Part shown: piece by piece, positions 16,939 to 26,234 of the stretch
Layout: the number at the start of each line of letters is the position of its first letter
Position numbering within the stretch: position 1 is the first letter of the stretch
NCBI RefSeq assembly: GCF_003991355.1
Contig: NZ_RCSU01000005.1
Coordinates: 124,001-188,000 of the forward strand
Length of the DNA: 64,000 nucleotides
Reading direction: 5' to 3'
Origin: Pseudoflavitalea rhizosphaerae
GTDB lineage: Bacteria; Bacteroidota; Bacteroidia; Chitinophagales; Chitinophagaceae
Position numbers and translations under genes: made by a program
Notes under the pieces: model-generated
Databases searched by the model: none
Told to the model about the DNA's origin: nothing
The model's input: the letters and a program-made list of their open reading frames with translations, nothing else

Positions 16939-18378
16939 TTAGGGTTGGGGCTTAAAAGTTACATCATGGATCAATCCGAACCCATCGAATACTTTGCTGT
17001 AAGTGCCTCCGGTGAAGTCGCCGGTGGCTTCCACGCCGAACAGGTAAACCTTGCCTTCGCTTCCTTCTTTGGTGGCGGCCATGATCACGCGGTTGTTATC
17101 AGGGTCAGAACTGTTTTTGGGGTTTGCGTACCATTTCAGGCTCCTTACTTCTGTGCCTGACGGGAATGTATAAATGAGGCGCTGGAGTTTCCCGGGAATG
17201 TCCCAGATGTATAACTGGTTGTTATAAGCGAAATAAATATGAGGGACCATTCGTGAAGCGAGGAATTTACCAGCGGATTGAAGAGGCAGTCCGGCAGGCA
17301 ATGTGTCTGATGATATCCCGTAGCTGTTGGTGCCCTGTGAAAGACCTGTGCAAACGAAAAGCGAGTCCTTGGTGTTGCTTTCGAACACGGAAACAAAATT
17401 ACTTCCTGTTCCCGGACCTGCGTAGAGCAGTCTCTTGCCTACATTGTTCAGGTTCCACACATCGGTAGGTTTGGCGCTGGCCACGGTTTGTAATGAGAAG
17501 TCGCTTCCTGAACGGAACCAGAAGCGTTGCGCGATGGTATCATAGAAAATAAAACCATAAACACTGCTGGATATCTGGTAGGGCGCCAGGTAATAATCCC
17601 CGATAGTGGCCACTCCATATTTGTAGGGAGGAGGCGTGATGAGGTTAACGCCATAGGCCCTGGTGCTGGTGAGGAAATGCTCTTCGCCGCCATTTGTGAA
17701 AACGGCCAGCGGGGCTTCAGTAGCAGGCGGAATGAAGAACCAATCATTAAACCTGCTCTCGATGGTGAAATTGGAAACACTGGCTTGTAAGCCGCTTCCC
17801 GGTGTGAACAGGTAAACCATTTGTGCTGTTCTTCTCTGGAAGACGGTGATGGAACCTTTCCCGGCGGAAAGGAACTGGTTGTTGTTCGCTTTCGAGAAAA
17901 TATTGTGAATAGTGGTGTCGGAAGGAAGGATCATCGATACATCGTTATGTCCATCCTTTTCATTCAATACCAGCCAGCCTTCATTGAAGGCGCTCATTAC
18001 GTTTACGGAGAACTTCTTGTAAAAGCTCACATTGGTATTGTTGTCTGTGATGAAAAGGTCCAGCACGTAGGAACCGGGTGCATCGGTGATGAGCGCCCGA
18101 AGATTGGCCGAATTACCGATATGTTTCCTGTAAGGTGCAGCGCTTGAAGGATAGAATACCCAGTCGTAAGTGATGCCCTTTGCTGCCGGCATGGTCTGGT
18201 TTACTTCGAGATCTATCTTCAATGAGTCCTGCACCATCACGAAATAAGTATCCGGGATATCTTTCTGGATGGAAATGGAATTGATATCATTATAAGTGTA
18301 ATTGCCTTTATCTTTTATACAACCCTGCATCGATGCCATTGTCAGTGCGGCAATGGAAAGGGAATAGAATAATTTCAT
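16939..18378 (-). CDS. PKD-like family lipoprotein of a SusC/SusD cluster
   Basis: The 479-residue protein has a lipoprotein signal (lipobox MQGC) followed by KDKGNYTYNDIN, the usual start of the PKD-like lipoprotein family that accompanies DUF4843 lipoproteins. The C-terminal two thirds look beta-rich, possibly a propeller. It is expected on the outer membrane as an accessory of the SusC/SusD transporter. Its direct function is not known. It lies 30 bp after the DUF4843 gene and 78 bp before the TlpA gene. Confidence 0.8.
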   Translation of the reverse strand: MKLFYSLSIAALTMASMQGCIKDKGNYTYNDINSISIQKDIPDTYFVMVQDSLKIDLEVNQTMPAAKGITYDWVFYPSSAAPYRKHIGNSANLRALITDAPGSYVLDLFITDNNTNVSFYKKFSVNVMSAFNEGWLVLNEKDGHNDVSMILPSDTTIHNIFSKANNNQFLSAGKGSITVFQRRTAQMVYLFTPGSGLQASVSNFTIESRFNDWFFIPPATEAPLAVFTNGGEEHFLTSTRAYGVNLITPPPYKYGVATIGDYYLAPYQISSSVYGFIFYDTIAQRFWFRSGSDFSLQTVASAKPTDVWNLNNVGKRLLYAGPGTGSNFVSVFESNTKDSLFVCTGLSQGTNSYGISSDTLPAGLPLQSAGKFLASRMVPHIYFAYNNQLYIWDIPGKLQRLIYTFPSGTEVRSLKWYANPKNSSDPDNNRVIMAATKEGSEGKVYLFGVEATGDFTGGTYSKVFDGFGLIHDVTFKPQP

Positions 18379-18407
18379 ACTGTTTGATTTAATCTGAGGT
18401 AAAAGGA

Positions 18408-19166
18408 TCAGAATTCCACGATGTTTCCGTTCTCATCGATCATGCTGCCATGCTCTGCTTCGTATTTGTCCAGTTCCTGGCGCATGAGCTGCTGGTAGGC
18501 TATAAACTGGCCATAGGGAAGGCCGGTAGGGCCTGAAGGGAATTCACCCCTGCCGATTACATCGATAATAAATCGGTATTTCACCTGGCTGTAATTGCCA
18601 AAGAAATACACGAGGAATGAATCCCAGTTGGAAGGCTTGGTAAGAAAATCGTTGATCCTTACCAGCATTCGAACAGATCCCCCGGTGAGCTTCACTGTTG
18701 AATTTGCTGAAGGCGTGTCGTACAGGCCGGGATTGAAATCCTCTGAAGGAATGATCTCCAGCACCAGGCGTTTTTCCATGGTTTTCATTTCAGCACTGCG
18801 GAGTACAACCAGCACGATGGAATCATTGTAATGTCCTGCGCGAACAATTGCCGAAAGAATGTTGTAGTCAGTTCCTTCCACGGCGGTGGTGCTGTCTGCA
18901 ACAGGTTTGAGATTTATTTTCCTGTCCCTGTCGGTTGCAACGCCTGAAATACGAACAGGTAGTTTGATGGTATCTTTCGTCCGTTCAGGAGGCATAATGG
19001 CGAAAGAATACAGGAAGCTGTCTTTTTTCGGATCATCGAACCTTTTATAAAAATGGACCATGGGCTTCTCTTCAAAAGAGGTTAGCTCGCTTTTCTTACA
19101 GGAGGTAAAAGCCGCCAGGACCAGCGCCGGCAGTATGATGTATAATGAATGTTTTCTGCAAAACAT
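18408..19166 (-). CDS. DUF4843 domain lipoprotein
   Basis: The 252-residue protein has a lipoprotein signal (FTSC) and the DUF4843 pattern: an early FYKRFDDPKKDSF-like strand, then KLPVRISG and a later VEGTDYN motif. DUF4843 lipoproteins are found almost only directly after SusD in clusters of this type and are thought to be surface accessory proteins. The molecular role is unknown. It follows SusD by 18 bp, so it is most likely in the same transcript. Confidence 0.85.
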   Translation of the reverse strand: MFCRKHSLYIILPALVLAAFTSCKKSELTSFEEKPMVHFYKRFDDPKKDSFLYSFAIMPPERTKDTIKLPVRISGVATDRDRKINLKPVADSTTAVEGTDYNILSAIVRAGHYNDSIVLVVLRSAEMKTMEKRLVLEIIPSEDFNPGLYDTPSANSTVKLTGGSVRMLVRINDFLTKPSNWDSFLVYFFGNYSQVKYRFIIDVIGRGEFPSGPTGLPYGQFIAYQQLMRQELDKYEAEHGSMIDENGNIVEF

Positions 19167-19184
19167 AAAACTCGTTTTTAGAGA

Positions 19185-20630
19185 TTAATAATCGCCGTAT
19201 TCTTTTTCCACTTCAGGAATAGGCAATACATAGCTTGCGGGTGTGGTTGCGAGATTGCCGTTTGCAATTGTAATGATGCGTGTGCCGTTCTTTCTTTTGA
19301 AATAATAGAAGTTCTGGCCTTCTGCATAACATTCTTTCTTGATCTCTTTCCTGAGCTCGGTATCCAGCGTGGTGGCTGTTTGGCTAAGGGACAATTGTGT
19401 GAGTCCGCGGGCCTGTCTTATAATATTGAGATAAGTAGTTCCCTCTTCAGGGGTGGGGGCAGCTTCAGCAGCTATATAATACATTTCTGAAACCCTTATC
19501 AATGGAATGTTCTTGCGGAGATAATCACTTTCAGGACTGCTGGAAACAATATTGAACTGACTGTACTTCATGGTAGCCCAGGCAGAACCGGTGGCGCTGA
19601 ACAGGTAATTGTAACGGATATCGGTACTGTTTCCCGCTGCGGTTTCGTACAAATTCTTCAGGTGTGTTTCAGTCAATGGAAGTGTGGCCGGGCCACCTTG
19701 AATATTGCCGAGAAAGTGAGACTCAGACAAAGCCTGAAGGTTGTTGATGAACACGGCAAACAGGTGCTCGTTGGCGTAAGTGTAGTCCCTGTTGTAAGTA
19801 GCGGATGCCTGAGAAAGAGTAACAAATGGAAAGTTTGCCGCCTGGTTGTTGATCACTTCCAGCGCAGCAGCCAGCGCTGCCGGCTTATCTCCCTTGTACA
19901 GGTTGATCCTGGCCTGCAATCCTTTCACCGCCCAGTAATTCATATGGTGGCGCGTGAAAGACTTGTAGGGGTCTGCAAGGTCATAGTTCTTCACCAGTGA
20001 CTTGTCTTCCGCCAGCAATCCCTCTGCAATTGCCAGGTCTGCAAGACATTTCTCTATCACTTCGTTCACGGTGAGTACCGGGAATACCTTCACTTTAAAA
20101 AGTGTAACATAGGGAATGGCTTTCGCTTCTGCATTGGCTGCGGGCGACATACCGAACAACCTCAACAGGTCGAAATGCAGGAAGGCGCGCATGGCAAGGG
20201 CTTCGCCCTTTAACTGGTTCTTATAACGTCCGCTGAACCGGATATTATTGGAATCGAGATGGGTGAGTATCTGGTTGATGTTGCCGATATTGGCGTACAT
20301 ATCCTGCCAGATACTGTCTGCATACTTCCTTGCGGAAGGATCCAGGAAATTCAGTTTAACGGCCTGCGCATAGTTGGCATCCGAGGTATTGATATTATAG
20401 CACTGGCCTGCCACGTCAAGGAACCCGAAAGTGAGGTTCCTGCCATATGTTTTGGCATCGCTGAGTTTTATGTAAACTCCCAGCATGGCGTCTTTGAAAC
20501 CTGATTCAGTGGCAAACTGGTCGCGTTCACTGATGGTGGTCTCAGGTTGTACGTCCAGCCATTTGTTACATCCCGTGGCTATCAGCAGGGAAATTGCAGT
20601 AACAGTGTATATGATCTTGTTGAGTTTCAT
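19185..20630 (-). CDS. RagB/SusD family nutrient uptake outer membrane lipoprotein
   Basis: The start is taken at the ATG complementary to 20628-20630, because it opens directly into a lipoprotein signal (lipobox ATGC). The frame is open further upstream to 20909, but that part overlaps the SusC gene and has no signal. The mature start NKWLDVQPETTISERDQF is typical of SusD proteins. The C-terminal part has the usual RxxECYAEGQNFYYFKR motif. SusD lids the SusC barrel and binds the substrate at the cell surface. It follows SusC by 19 bp. Confidence 0.92.
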   Translation of the reverse strand: MKLNKIIYTVTAISLLIATGCNKWLDVQPETTISERDQFATESGFKDAMLGVYIKLSDAKTYGRNLTFGFLDVAGQCYNINTSDANYAQAVKLNFLDPSARKYADSIWQDMYANIGNINQILTHLDSNNIRFSGRYKNQLKGEALAMRAFLHFDLLRLFGMSPAANAEAKAIPYVTLFKVKVFPVLTVNEVIEKCLADLAIAEGLLAEDKSLVKNYDLADPYKSFTRHHMNYWAVKGLQARINLYKGDKPAALAAALEVINNQAANFPFVTLSQASATYNRDYTYANEHLFAVFINNLQALSESHFLGNIQGGPATLPLTETHLKNLYETAAGNSTDIRYNYLFSATGSAWATMKYSQFNIVSSSPESDYLRKNIPLIRVSEMYYIAAEAAPTPEEGTTYLNIIRQARGLTQLSLSQTATTLDTELRKEIKKECYAEGQNFYYFKRKNGTRIITIANGNLATTPASYVLPIPEVEKEYGDY

Positions 20631-20649
20631 GCTTTGAAAATTGTCCGGT

Positions 20650-23600
20650 TTAGAAATTGGTAACCAGGTTGAAGGTGAATGTTCTCGCGAAAGGATAATC
20701 CAGCCCGCGTTCCATTTCAATGCTGGACCAGCGTGTGATATTATTGGCAATGAACGAGAACCTGGTGGTTTTGAGCTTTGCTTTCCGGCTGATCTTGTCG
20801 GGTAGCTGGTAACTGGCGGAAAGTGAACTGAGGTTGATGAAATTGTTCTTTTGCAGGAACCTGCTGGTAACATAAGTCCTCGTAGAAACTGTAAAGCCGT
20901 TTTCATCACGCAGCCCTTTGTATTGTGTAATATCTCCCGGGTTCTTCCAACGTTCGGTGAGTACGCGTTTGTCTGCCTGCCAGGTGAGGTTCACATTCTC
21001 CACGCGGTCAGCCAGGGTTTGGTTGTAGATCTGCACATCTGTCTGGAAACTGCAGGCAACGCTCAGCGTTATATTCCTGAATGTAACGCTGCTGCCGAAA
21101 TTGCCAAAGAGGCCGCCTGTTGGATCACCGATGATCACTTTATCCCTGGGGTCCCAGGTATACGTGATCTTGTTGTCAGCTGTCAGGAACATTTCGCGAC
21201 CGGTGCTGGGATCGATGCCGAGCGAACGTACACCCCAGATAGCGTCAGGGCTTTGGCCTTCCACGTACTTGTTCTGCGGACGGACCTGTTTGTATTGATC
21301 GGCGCCTGAAGTCGGATTCTGATCATTCAATTCGTTCAGTTTCTTCAGGGAATTGGAAATGCTCAGGATCTTTGATTTATTGGAGTTCGCGTTCACGAAT
21401 ACTGTCCAGTATACGCTCCGTTTAGTCTGGTGGATGATATTGTATTTGAGAGAAAATTCGTAGCCGATATTCTGCAGGCTGCCGATATTTTCTTTATAAC
21501 TGGTAACACCAACCGAAGGAGGGGTATTAACGTCCAGCAATAACCTGTCTGTATTAGTAACATAGAAATCGCCGTTCACCTGCAGGCGTTGATTGAACAT
21601 GGTGAGGTCCAAGCCGATATTCTTTTTCACGGCCTGTTGCCAGCTGAGATCCGGGTTGCCATAGGTAGAGAGATTGGTACCTGGAACGCCGTGGAAGCTG
21701 GTATTGGTGAAATAGTTATAGGTAGTGATGGCCTGGTTGGTATTGAAACGGTCATCGCCGGTAGTACCGATAGAACCACGGATCCTTAATTGATCCACCT
21801 GTGGAATTCCGGTGAAGAATTCTTCCTTGTGCAGGTTCCAGGAACCGCCGAGGCTCCAGAAGGCTGCAAAGCGATTATTACTGCCGAACTGCGAAGCCCC
21901 ATCAAAACGAATACTTCCTTCCACTGCATAGCGCTGGTCCCATGTGAAGCTGAAGTTCTCTCCAAAAGAGACCCTCCTGGAGATATCCTTGTATCCGCTA
22001 GGCTTTGAGTTCTCCGGATAACTATTGCCGAAAAGGATATCATCAAGCCTCTCGTGAGGGAAACCTATCACTGAGTAACTTTGCCCGCTCCTGTTGGATT
22101 GGTTCAACTCGGCGAGAGCAGTGTTGAAGATCTGCCCGCGGCCGATGCGGTGACTGTAATCGAATTTCAACCTGGATTGCAGATTGAAGAACTTCGTATA
22201 GGTCTTACTGTAAGAGCCACGTTTGAGCGGATTGGTCTCATTTACAAACCTGGTATGTTGTGAAGGCAGGAACTCATCATACTCTTCGGTCTGTTTGGTG
22301 ATGCCTACGCTGCCGGTGATCCTGAAGCCATTGCCCACGTTCCATTCGATCTCGGTATTGTTGCTGATATTGTTGTATTCATTGTTATCGATCACATTGA
22401 GCGTTGCATTGAATAAAGGATTGGTATAAGCTGTTCCTTCTTCGAACTGCTCCAGGACCTTCACGGGGTTGCCGGCATCGTCATAAGGCGCCCAGTAAGG
22501 ATTCTGCCTGCTGTAATCGCTGAAATTACCGTATGGAGAGTTAATAGCTTTTCCTGAACCGATGCTCATCGCATTACGGAAGTTGAGGCCACGGTAACGG
22601 TAGGAAAGGGTCATATCTCCTGAATAGATATTGCGGCTGCTGCCTTTCATCACACCTGCATCACTCTTGTAGTTGACGTTGAGCTGGTAGCGCATGTACT
22701 GGTCGCCGCCACCCAGATTCAACGAGTGGTTGCTGCCAACGCCGTTCCTGAGGGGGAGCGACATCCAGTCTGTATTCACACCTTTTGCCACCAGTGATTC
22801 ACGGTAGGAGCGAAGCCTTCTCCAGTAAGCATCCGAAGAAGCGCCAGGTTCGGTTTCGCTTGCATATTGTGTATATATGCCTGCGATCTTTTCCACTTCC
22901 AGTTTTTCCCTTGCATTCAGCAGATCGTATACTGAGAGGTCCGGTCCGGTGATATTGAGGCTGCCGCTGTAGGATGCCTGCAGTTTTCCGGGAGCCGGTT
23001 GCCTGGTGTCTACGATGATCACGCCATTGGAAGCGCGCGAACCATACATGCTGGTTGCGGCGGCATCTTTCAGAATGGTATAAGAAGCGATGCGGTTGAT
23101 GTCGAGGTCATAGATCTTTTGCAGGCTCACTTCAAATCCGTCGAGGATGAAGATCGGCTGGTTGGGATTGGAACTATAACTGGCCATGAAATCAGCGCCT
23201 GATTGCGGCACAGAAGAAGTGGCGCCCAGTGATTGTGTAAAGTTATTGCTGCCCCTGATGCTGATATTGGGCAATTGATTGGGGTCACTGCCGAACTGGA
23301 TATTATCTGGTATCCGGATGGAAGGATCAAATAGCTTGATGGCGGAAAGTGCGTTGGTCATGCTCATGGCCCGGATCTGATCACCGGAAATGGTGGTGGC
23401 AGCACCGGTAAAGCTTTCTTTCGGGCGCTTATAGATCCCCGTGGTGATCACTTCTGTCATCGCCTGAGCGCGCGGCTTCATAGACACGAACATCTGGCCA
23501 TCGTAATCGACGCGCATTTCGGTAGGCTCGTAACCGATCTGGGTGAAGGTTAAGAATATAGCGCCTTTCGGAACTTTGATGGTGAAATAGCCATCGGGGT

Positions 23601-24177
23601 CGGACATGGTACTGATGCGTCTGCCCTTTACCGTTACTGAAGCATTCGGGACCGGTTCTCCGAGTTTTTCACTGGAGGTTACACGCCCCTTCACAATAAC
23701 TGAAGGCACTGTATCATACACCGGCATCAATACTACCAGGGGTTTGCCTCCTTCAAATGTTACCACCGGCCTGAAAGGAGTGGCAGGCCTGCGTACCAGT
23801 ACGATATTATTGTTACGCTGCACATACGAAAGCCCGGCTGGTTCAAGCACATAAGCCAGTACTTTGAGTAATTGCTCGTTGGTAGCTTCGTAATTGATCA
23901 ACGGGCTGTTGGCCACATCGGTACTGCGCCAGGTGAAGTTGAACTTCGTCGTTTTCTCCAGTTCCCGCAATACCTTTTTCAACGGCATGTTCGTAAAACG
24001 GACCGTCATCCTTTCTTTAAGGTTTTGCCCTGAACTGGTGTTTGCGAGTGTCACCAGGCAGGTAAGGAATGCAACTGATAGCAGGGTTACACGCATAAGC
24101 AGTCTGGAATTGAAGCAGTTAATTTTGGACAAGGCAAATACCCTGTCCCGGCCTTTGCCGGAATCCAATAAAAGCAT
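20650..24177 (-). CDS. SusC/RagA family TonB-linked outer membrane transporter with N-terminal STN domain
   Basis: The 1175-residue protein has a signal peptide (residues about 28-50), an STN (secretin/TonB N-terminal) domain (about 55-130), a carboxypeptidase-D regulatory-like domain (about 162-235), a plug domain (about 240-390) and a long beta-barrel ending in an aromatic residue. The STN domain is the signalling module that contacts a FecR anti-sigma factor, and fecR and sigma genes lie directly upstream on the same strand. This makes it a self-signalling transducer type transporter. The transported substrate cannot be told; this gene set is common for peptide- or cofactor-type ligands as well as glycans. 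Confidence 0.92.
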   Translation of the reverse strand: MLLLDSGKGRDRVFALSKINCFNSRLLMRVTLLSVAFLTCLVTLANTSSGQNLKERMTVRFTNMPLKKVLRELEKTTKFNFTWRSTDVANSPLINYEATNEQLLKVLAYVLEPAGLSYVQRNNNIVLVRRPATPFRPVVTFEGGKPLVVLMPVYDTVPSVIVKGRVTSSEKLGEPVPNASVTVKGRRISTMSDPDGYFTIKVPKGAIFLTFTQIGYEPTEMRVDYDGQMFVSMKPRAQAMTEVITTGIYKRPKESFTGAATTISGDQIRAMSMTNALSAIKLFDPSIRIPDNIQFGSDPNQLPNISIRGSNNFTQSLGATSSVPQSGADFMASYSSNPNQPIFILDGFEVSLQKIYDLDINRIASYTILKDAAATSMYGSRASNGVIIVDTRQPAPGKLQASYSGSLNITGPDLSVYDLLNAREKLEVEKIAGIYTQYASETEPGASSDAYWRRLRSYRESLVAKGVNTDWMSLPLRNGVGSNHSLNLGGGDQYMRYQLNVNYKSDAGVMKGSSRNIYSGDMTLSYRYRGLNFRNAMSIGSGKAINSPYGNFSDYSRQNPYWAPYDDAGNPVKVLEQFEEGTAYTNPLFNATLNVIDNNEYNNISNNTEIEWNVGNGFRITGSVGITKQTEEYDEFLPSQHTRFVNETNPLKRGSYSKTYTKFFNLQSRLKFDYSHRIGRGQIFNTALAELNQSNRSGQSYSVIGFPHERLDDILFGNSYPENSKPSGYKDISRRVSFGENFSFTWDQRYAVEGSIRFDGASQFGSNNRFAAFWSLGGSWNLHKEEFFTGIPQVDQLRIRGSIGTTGDDRFNTNQAITTYNYFTNTSFHGVPGTNLSTYGNPDLSWQQAVKKNIGLDLTMFNQRLQVNGDFYVTNTDRLLLDVNTPPSVGVTSYKENIGSLQNIGYEFSLKYNIIHQTKRSVYWTVFVNANSNKSKILSISNSLKKLNELNDQNPTSGADQYKQVRPQNKYVEGQSPDAIWGVRSLGIDPSTGREMFLTADNKITYTWDPRDKVIIGDPTGGLFGNFGSSVTFRNITLSVACSFQTDVQIYNQTLADRVENVNLTWQADKRVLTERWKNPGDITQYKGLRDENGFTVSTRTYVTSRFLQKNNFINLSSLSASYQLPDKISRKAKLKTTRFSFIANNITRWSSIEMERGLDYPFARTFTFNLVTNF

Positions 24178-24224
24178 AGCTTTACTAAGTTTTGTTAATT
24201 CGAAATGGGTTTAATAAAACATCC

Positions 24225-24262
24225 ACCGTTATCGGGTGCCACCGGTAACGGTTTCTTTTTTG
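24225..24262. terminator. Hairpin between fecR and susC
   Basis: The inverted repeat ACCGTTA (24225-24231) and TAACGGT (24246-24252) encloses a further CGG/CCG pairing. On the + strand it is followed by TTTCTTTTTT, a good intrinsic terminator shape. On the - strand, where the flanking genes lie, the tail is only GGATGTTTTATT. It may partly separate the sigma/anti-sigma transcript from susC, or block antisense transcription. Confidence 0.5.
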
Positions 24263-24308
24263 GGTCAATCCCTTGTTTTGGTCATCAGTTGATCTGGTTT
24301 AATGGTTC

Positions 24309-25307
24309 TTATTTCTGTATGATTATGTATTTGCCATTCTTCTTTTCAAAACTTGCTCCCAGTGAAAGAGAGATATTGTCCAACGCATTTTCCAGGCCCG
24401 AGTTCTTGTCGCAGGTAGTGCTCAGGTTTTCCTGCAGCAATGCTTTGTCTTCCACTTCTATCTGTGCGCTGAAATGTCGTTCCAGGTCCAGCAGTATCTC
24501 TTTCAATGGCTGGTCCCGGTAATGGAGTTTGCCTGCTTTCCATTCTGCAACTTCTGTTTCCTTCACTGTTTTCAGTTCAGCATCTTCCTTTGCGATGGAA
24601 GGCACCATTACGGCCTGGCCCGGTGTTAATGTTGCCATCAGTTTGTTGGACTTGCTTACCTGTACTTTTCCGCGCTTCACTTCTACACGAACATCTTGTT
24701 GATCAGGGTAAGCGCGGATATTGAAAGCGGTGCCCAATACTTTGGTTACTACATTGCCGGTATAGATCAGGAAAGGTATTTTCTCTGCATGCTTCACATC
24801 GAAGTACGCTTCTCCCTTAAGGTATACCACGCGCGTGGCGCCATCGAAAGAAGGAGGATAAGTGAGCTCACTGGCGGCATTGAGCCAGACCTGTGTGCCA
24901 TCGGAAAGCACGAGATGTTTCTGTTCTTTCTTTTCGGTGGATTTGGTTACGGTCTGCGCCAGATGATTGGTTTGCACATTGCCGCTTTGCTTCAGTAATG
25001 CCCAGGTTATCAGTGACGCCACCAGCAGGATGGCTGCTGCGGCGGCAAGCCTGAACGGACTTCGCACCGTGCGTTTCGGCCCGGGCTCCGTCTGTACCGG
25101 TTGTTCGGGTAACAGACTGCCGGTTGCATCCACCCAGGTATGCGAAGGGAGGGTTTGCTCCACCTCTTTGTAAACTTTTTGCAGCATGGCGCGGACTGGT
25201 TCTTCCTGCTGATTGTTCTGCAGCAGGTCCATCAGCTCGTTGAACTCCTGTTTTGTGCAGGTGCCATCCAGGAATTTTTGAAAAAGGATCTCGGTTCTGT
25301 TCGTCAT
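24309..25307 (-). CDS. FecR family anti-sigma factor
   Basis: The 332-residue protein has a cytoplasmic N-terminal region (about 1-85), one membrane segment (about 90-110), a FecR domain (about 128-225; DGTQVWLNAASEL and GEAYFDV motifs) and a C-terminal DUF4974/STN-like domain. It holds the ECF sigma factor encoded just upstream and releases it when the STN domain of the loaded SusC contacts it. The gene order sigma, fecR, susC, susD on one strand fits this. Confidence 0.92.
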   Translation of the reverse strand: MTNRTEILFQKFLDGTCTKQEFNELMDLLQNNQQEEPVRAMLQKVYKEVEQTLPSHTWVDATGSLLPEQPVQTEPGPKRTVRSPFRLAAAAAILLVASLITWALLKQSGNVQTNHLAQTVTKSTEKKEQKHLVLSDGTQVWLNAASELTYPPSFDGATRVVYLKGEAYFDVKHAEKIPFLIYTGNVVTKVLGTAFNIRAYPDQQDVRVEVKRGKVQVSKSNKLMATLTPGQAVMVPSIAKEDAELKTVKETEVAEWKAGKLHYRDQPLKEILLDLERHFSAQIEVEDKALLQENLSTTCDKNSGLENALDNISLSLGASFEKKNGKYIIIQK

Positions 25308-25438
25308 ATGAAGGTGTGACGGACAGCTTGCAAAAATCTACCAGTGTAATTGAAAAAAAATTTTGAACGACCAGAAATGATGACCGTATCCTGTTCAATA
25401 CGGGCTGGAAACGGTACAGGACTTCAGCAGTGCAGTCA

Positions 25439-26023
25439 TTATGGAAGAATGGAAAGGAACCCTGAAATATTCCGCTTCACATAAGAACCGATCTGTTTGA
25501 TGGCTTCGGCCAGGTGATTGCGGACAGTATTGGGAGATAGCTGGAGTTTGTCGGCAATTTCTTTCTGCCTGAGACCCTCATCTTTGTTCATCAGGTAAAC
25601 AGTGCGGCGCTGCGGAGGGAGTTGTTTGATGGCATCGCGGATAATGCTATGATATTCTTTTTTCTCCAGGAGCTGTTCTTCGCCATTATTGGCGCGTTGC
25701 AGTTGTTCCCACAATGCCTGCCTGTATTCCTTGCGGGTGGCGCTGGCTCGTAAGTGGTCGTACACGCGGTTTTCCGTAAGCCTGTAGAGGAATGCATTGA
25801 TGTTCTCGATCTCGGGAAGTTTGCTGCGGATGATCCATAATTTCAGGAATACGTCCTGGATAATATCCCTGGCCGTAGCATCTGAACGAAGGATCTTCAT
25901 GATGAAAACATAGAGGCGTTGCTCATATTCACGGAATAGCTCCTGGAACAGTTGTTCCTGAAGATCCTCATGGTGACCCGGGTCGTTATTGGCATTAGGG
26001 GTATTCACTTGCAGTGCGGCCAA
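25439..26023 (-). CDS. ECF-type RNA polymerase sigma factor (FecI-like)
   Basis: The 194-residue protein has sigma region 2 (about 22-95; ARDIIQDVFLKLW) and region 4 with a helix-turn-helix (about 130-185; LRQKEIADKLQLSPNTVRNHL). The frame opens with TTG at 26023; GTG at 26008 is the other possible start, and there is no ATG before region 2. It is expected to direct transcription of the downstream susC/susD cluster once freed from FecR. Confidence 0.9.
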   Translation of the reverse strand: MAALQVNTPNANNDPGHHEDLQEQLFQELFREYEQRLYVFIMKILRSDATARDIIQDVFLKLWIIRSKLPEIENINAFLYRLTENRVYDHLRASATRKEYRQALWEQLQRANNGEEQLLEKKEYHSIIRDAIKQLPPQRRTVYLMNKDEGLRQKEIADKLQLSPNTVRNHLAEAIKQIGSYVKRNISGFLSILP

Positions 26024-26234
26024 AATACAATTTATTTCAATGTGATCATGAAAATTTAATATTCCCTGTTACCGTTTCAGGTGCCAGTAAATCTTTGGTA
26101 GTCGTAATTAATTGATATTAAATATTGTAAAAGTTTAATATATTGCCGGATATCATTTCCTCATTCATTATTCTCCCCGTCATGTTTTAGCTCCTCCCGT
26201 ATTTCTATTTACCACACGAGTAAATTCTTACTTT

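Noticed and set aside
26021-26045. -7 promoter box (TATTTTGG) before the sigma factor gene
   Set aside because: It deviates from TAnnTTTG, overlaps the possible TTG start codon and has no -33 partner.
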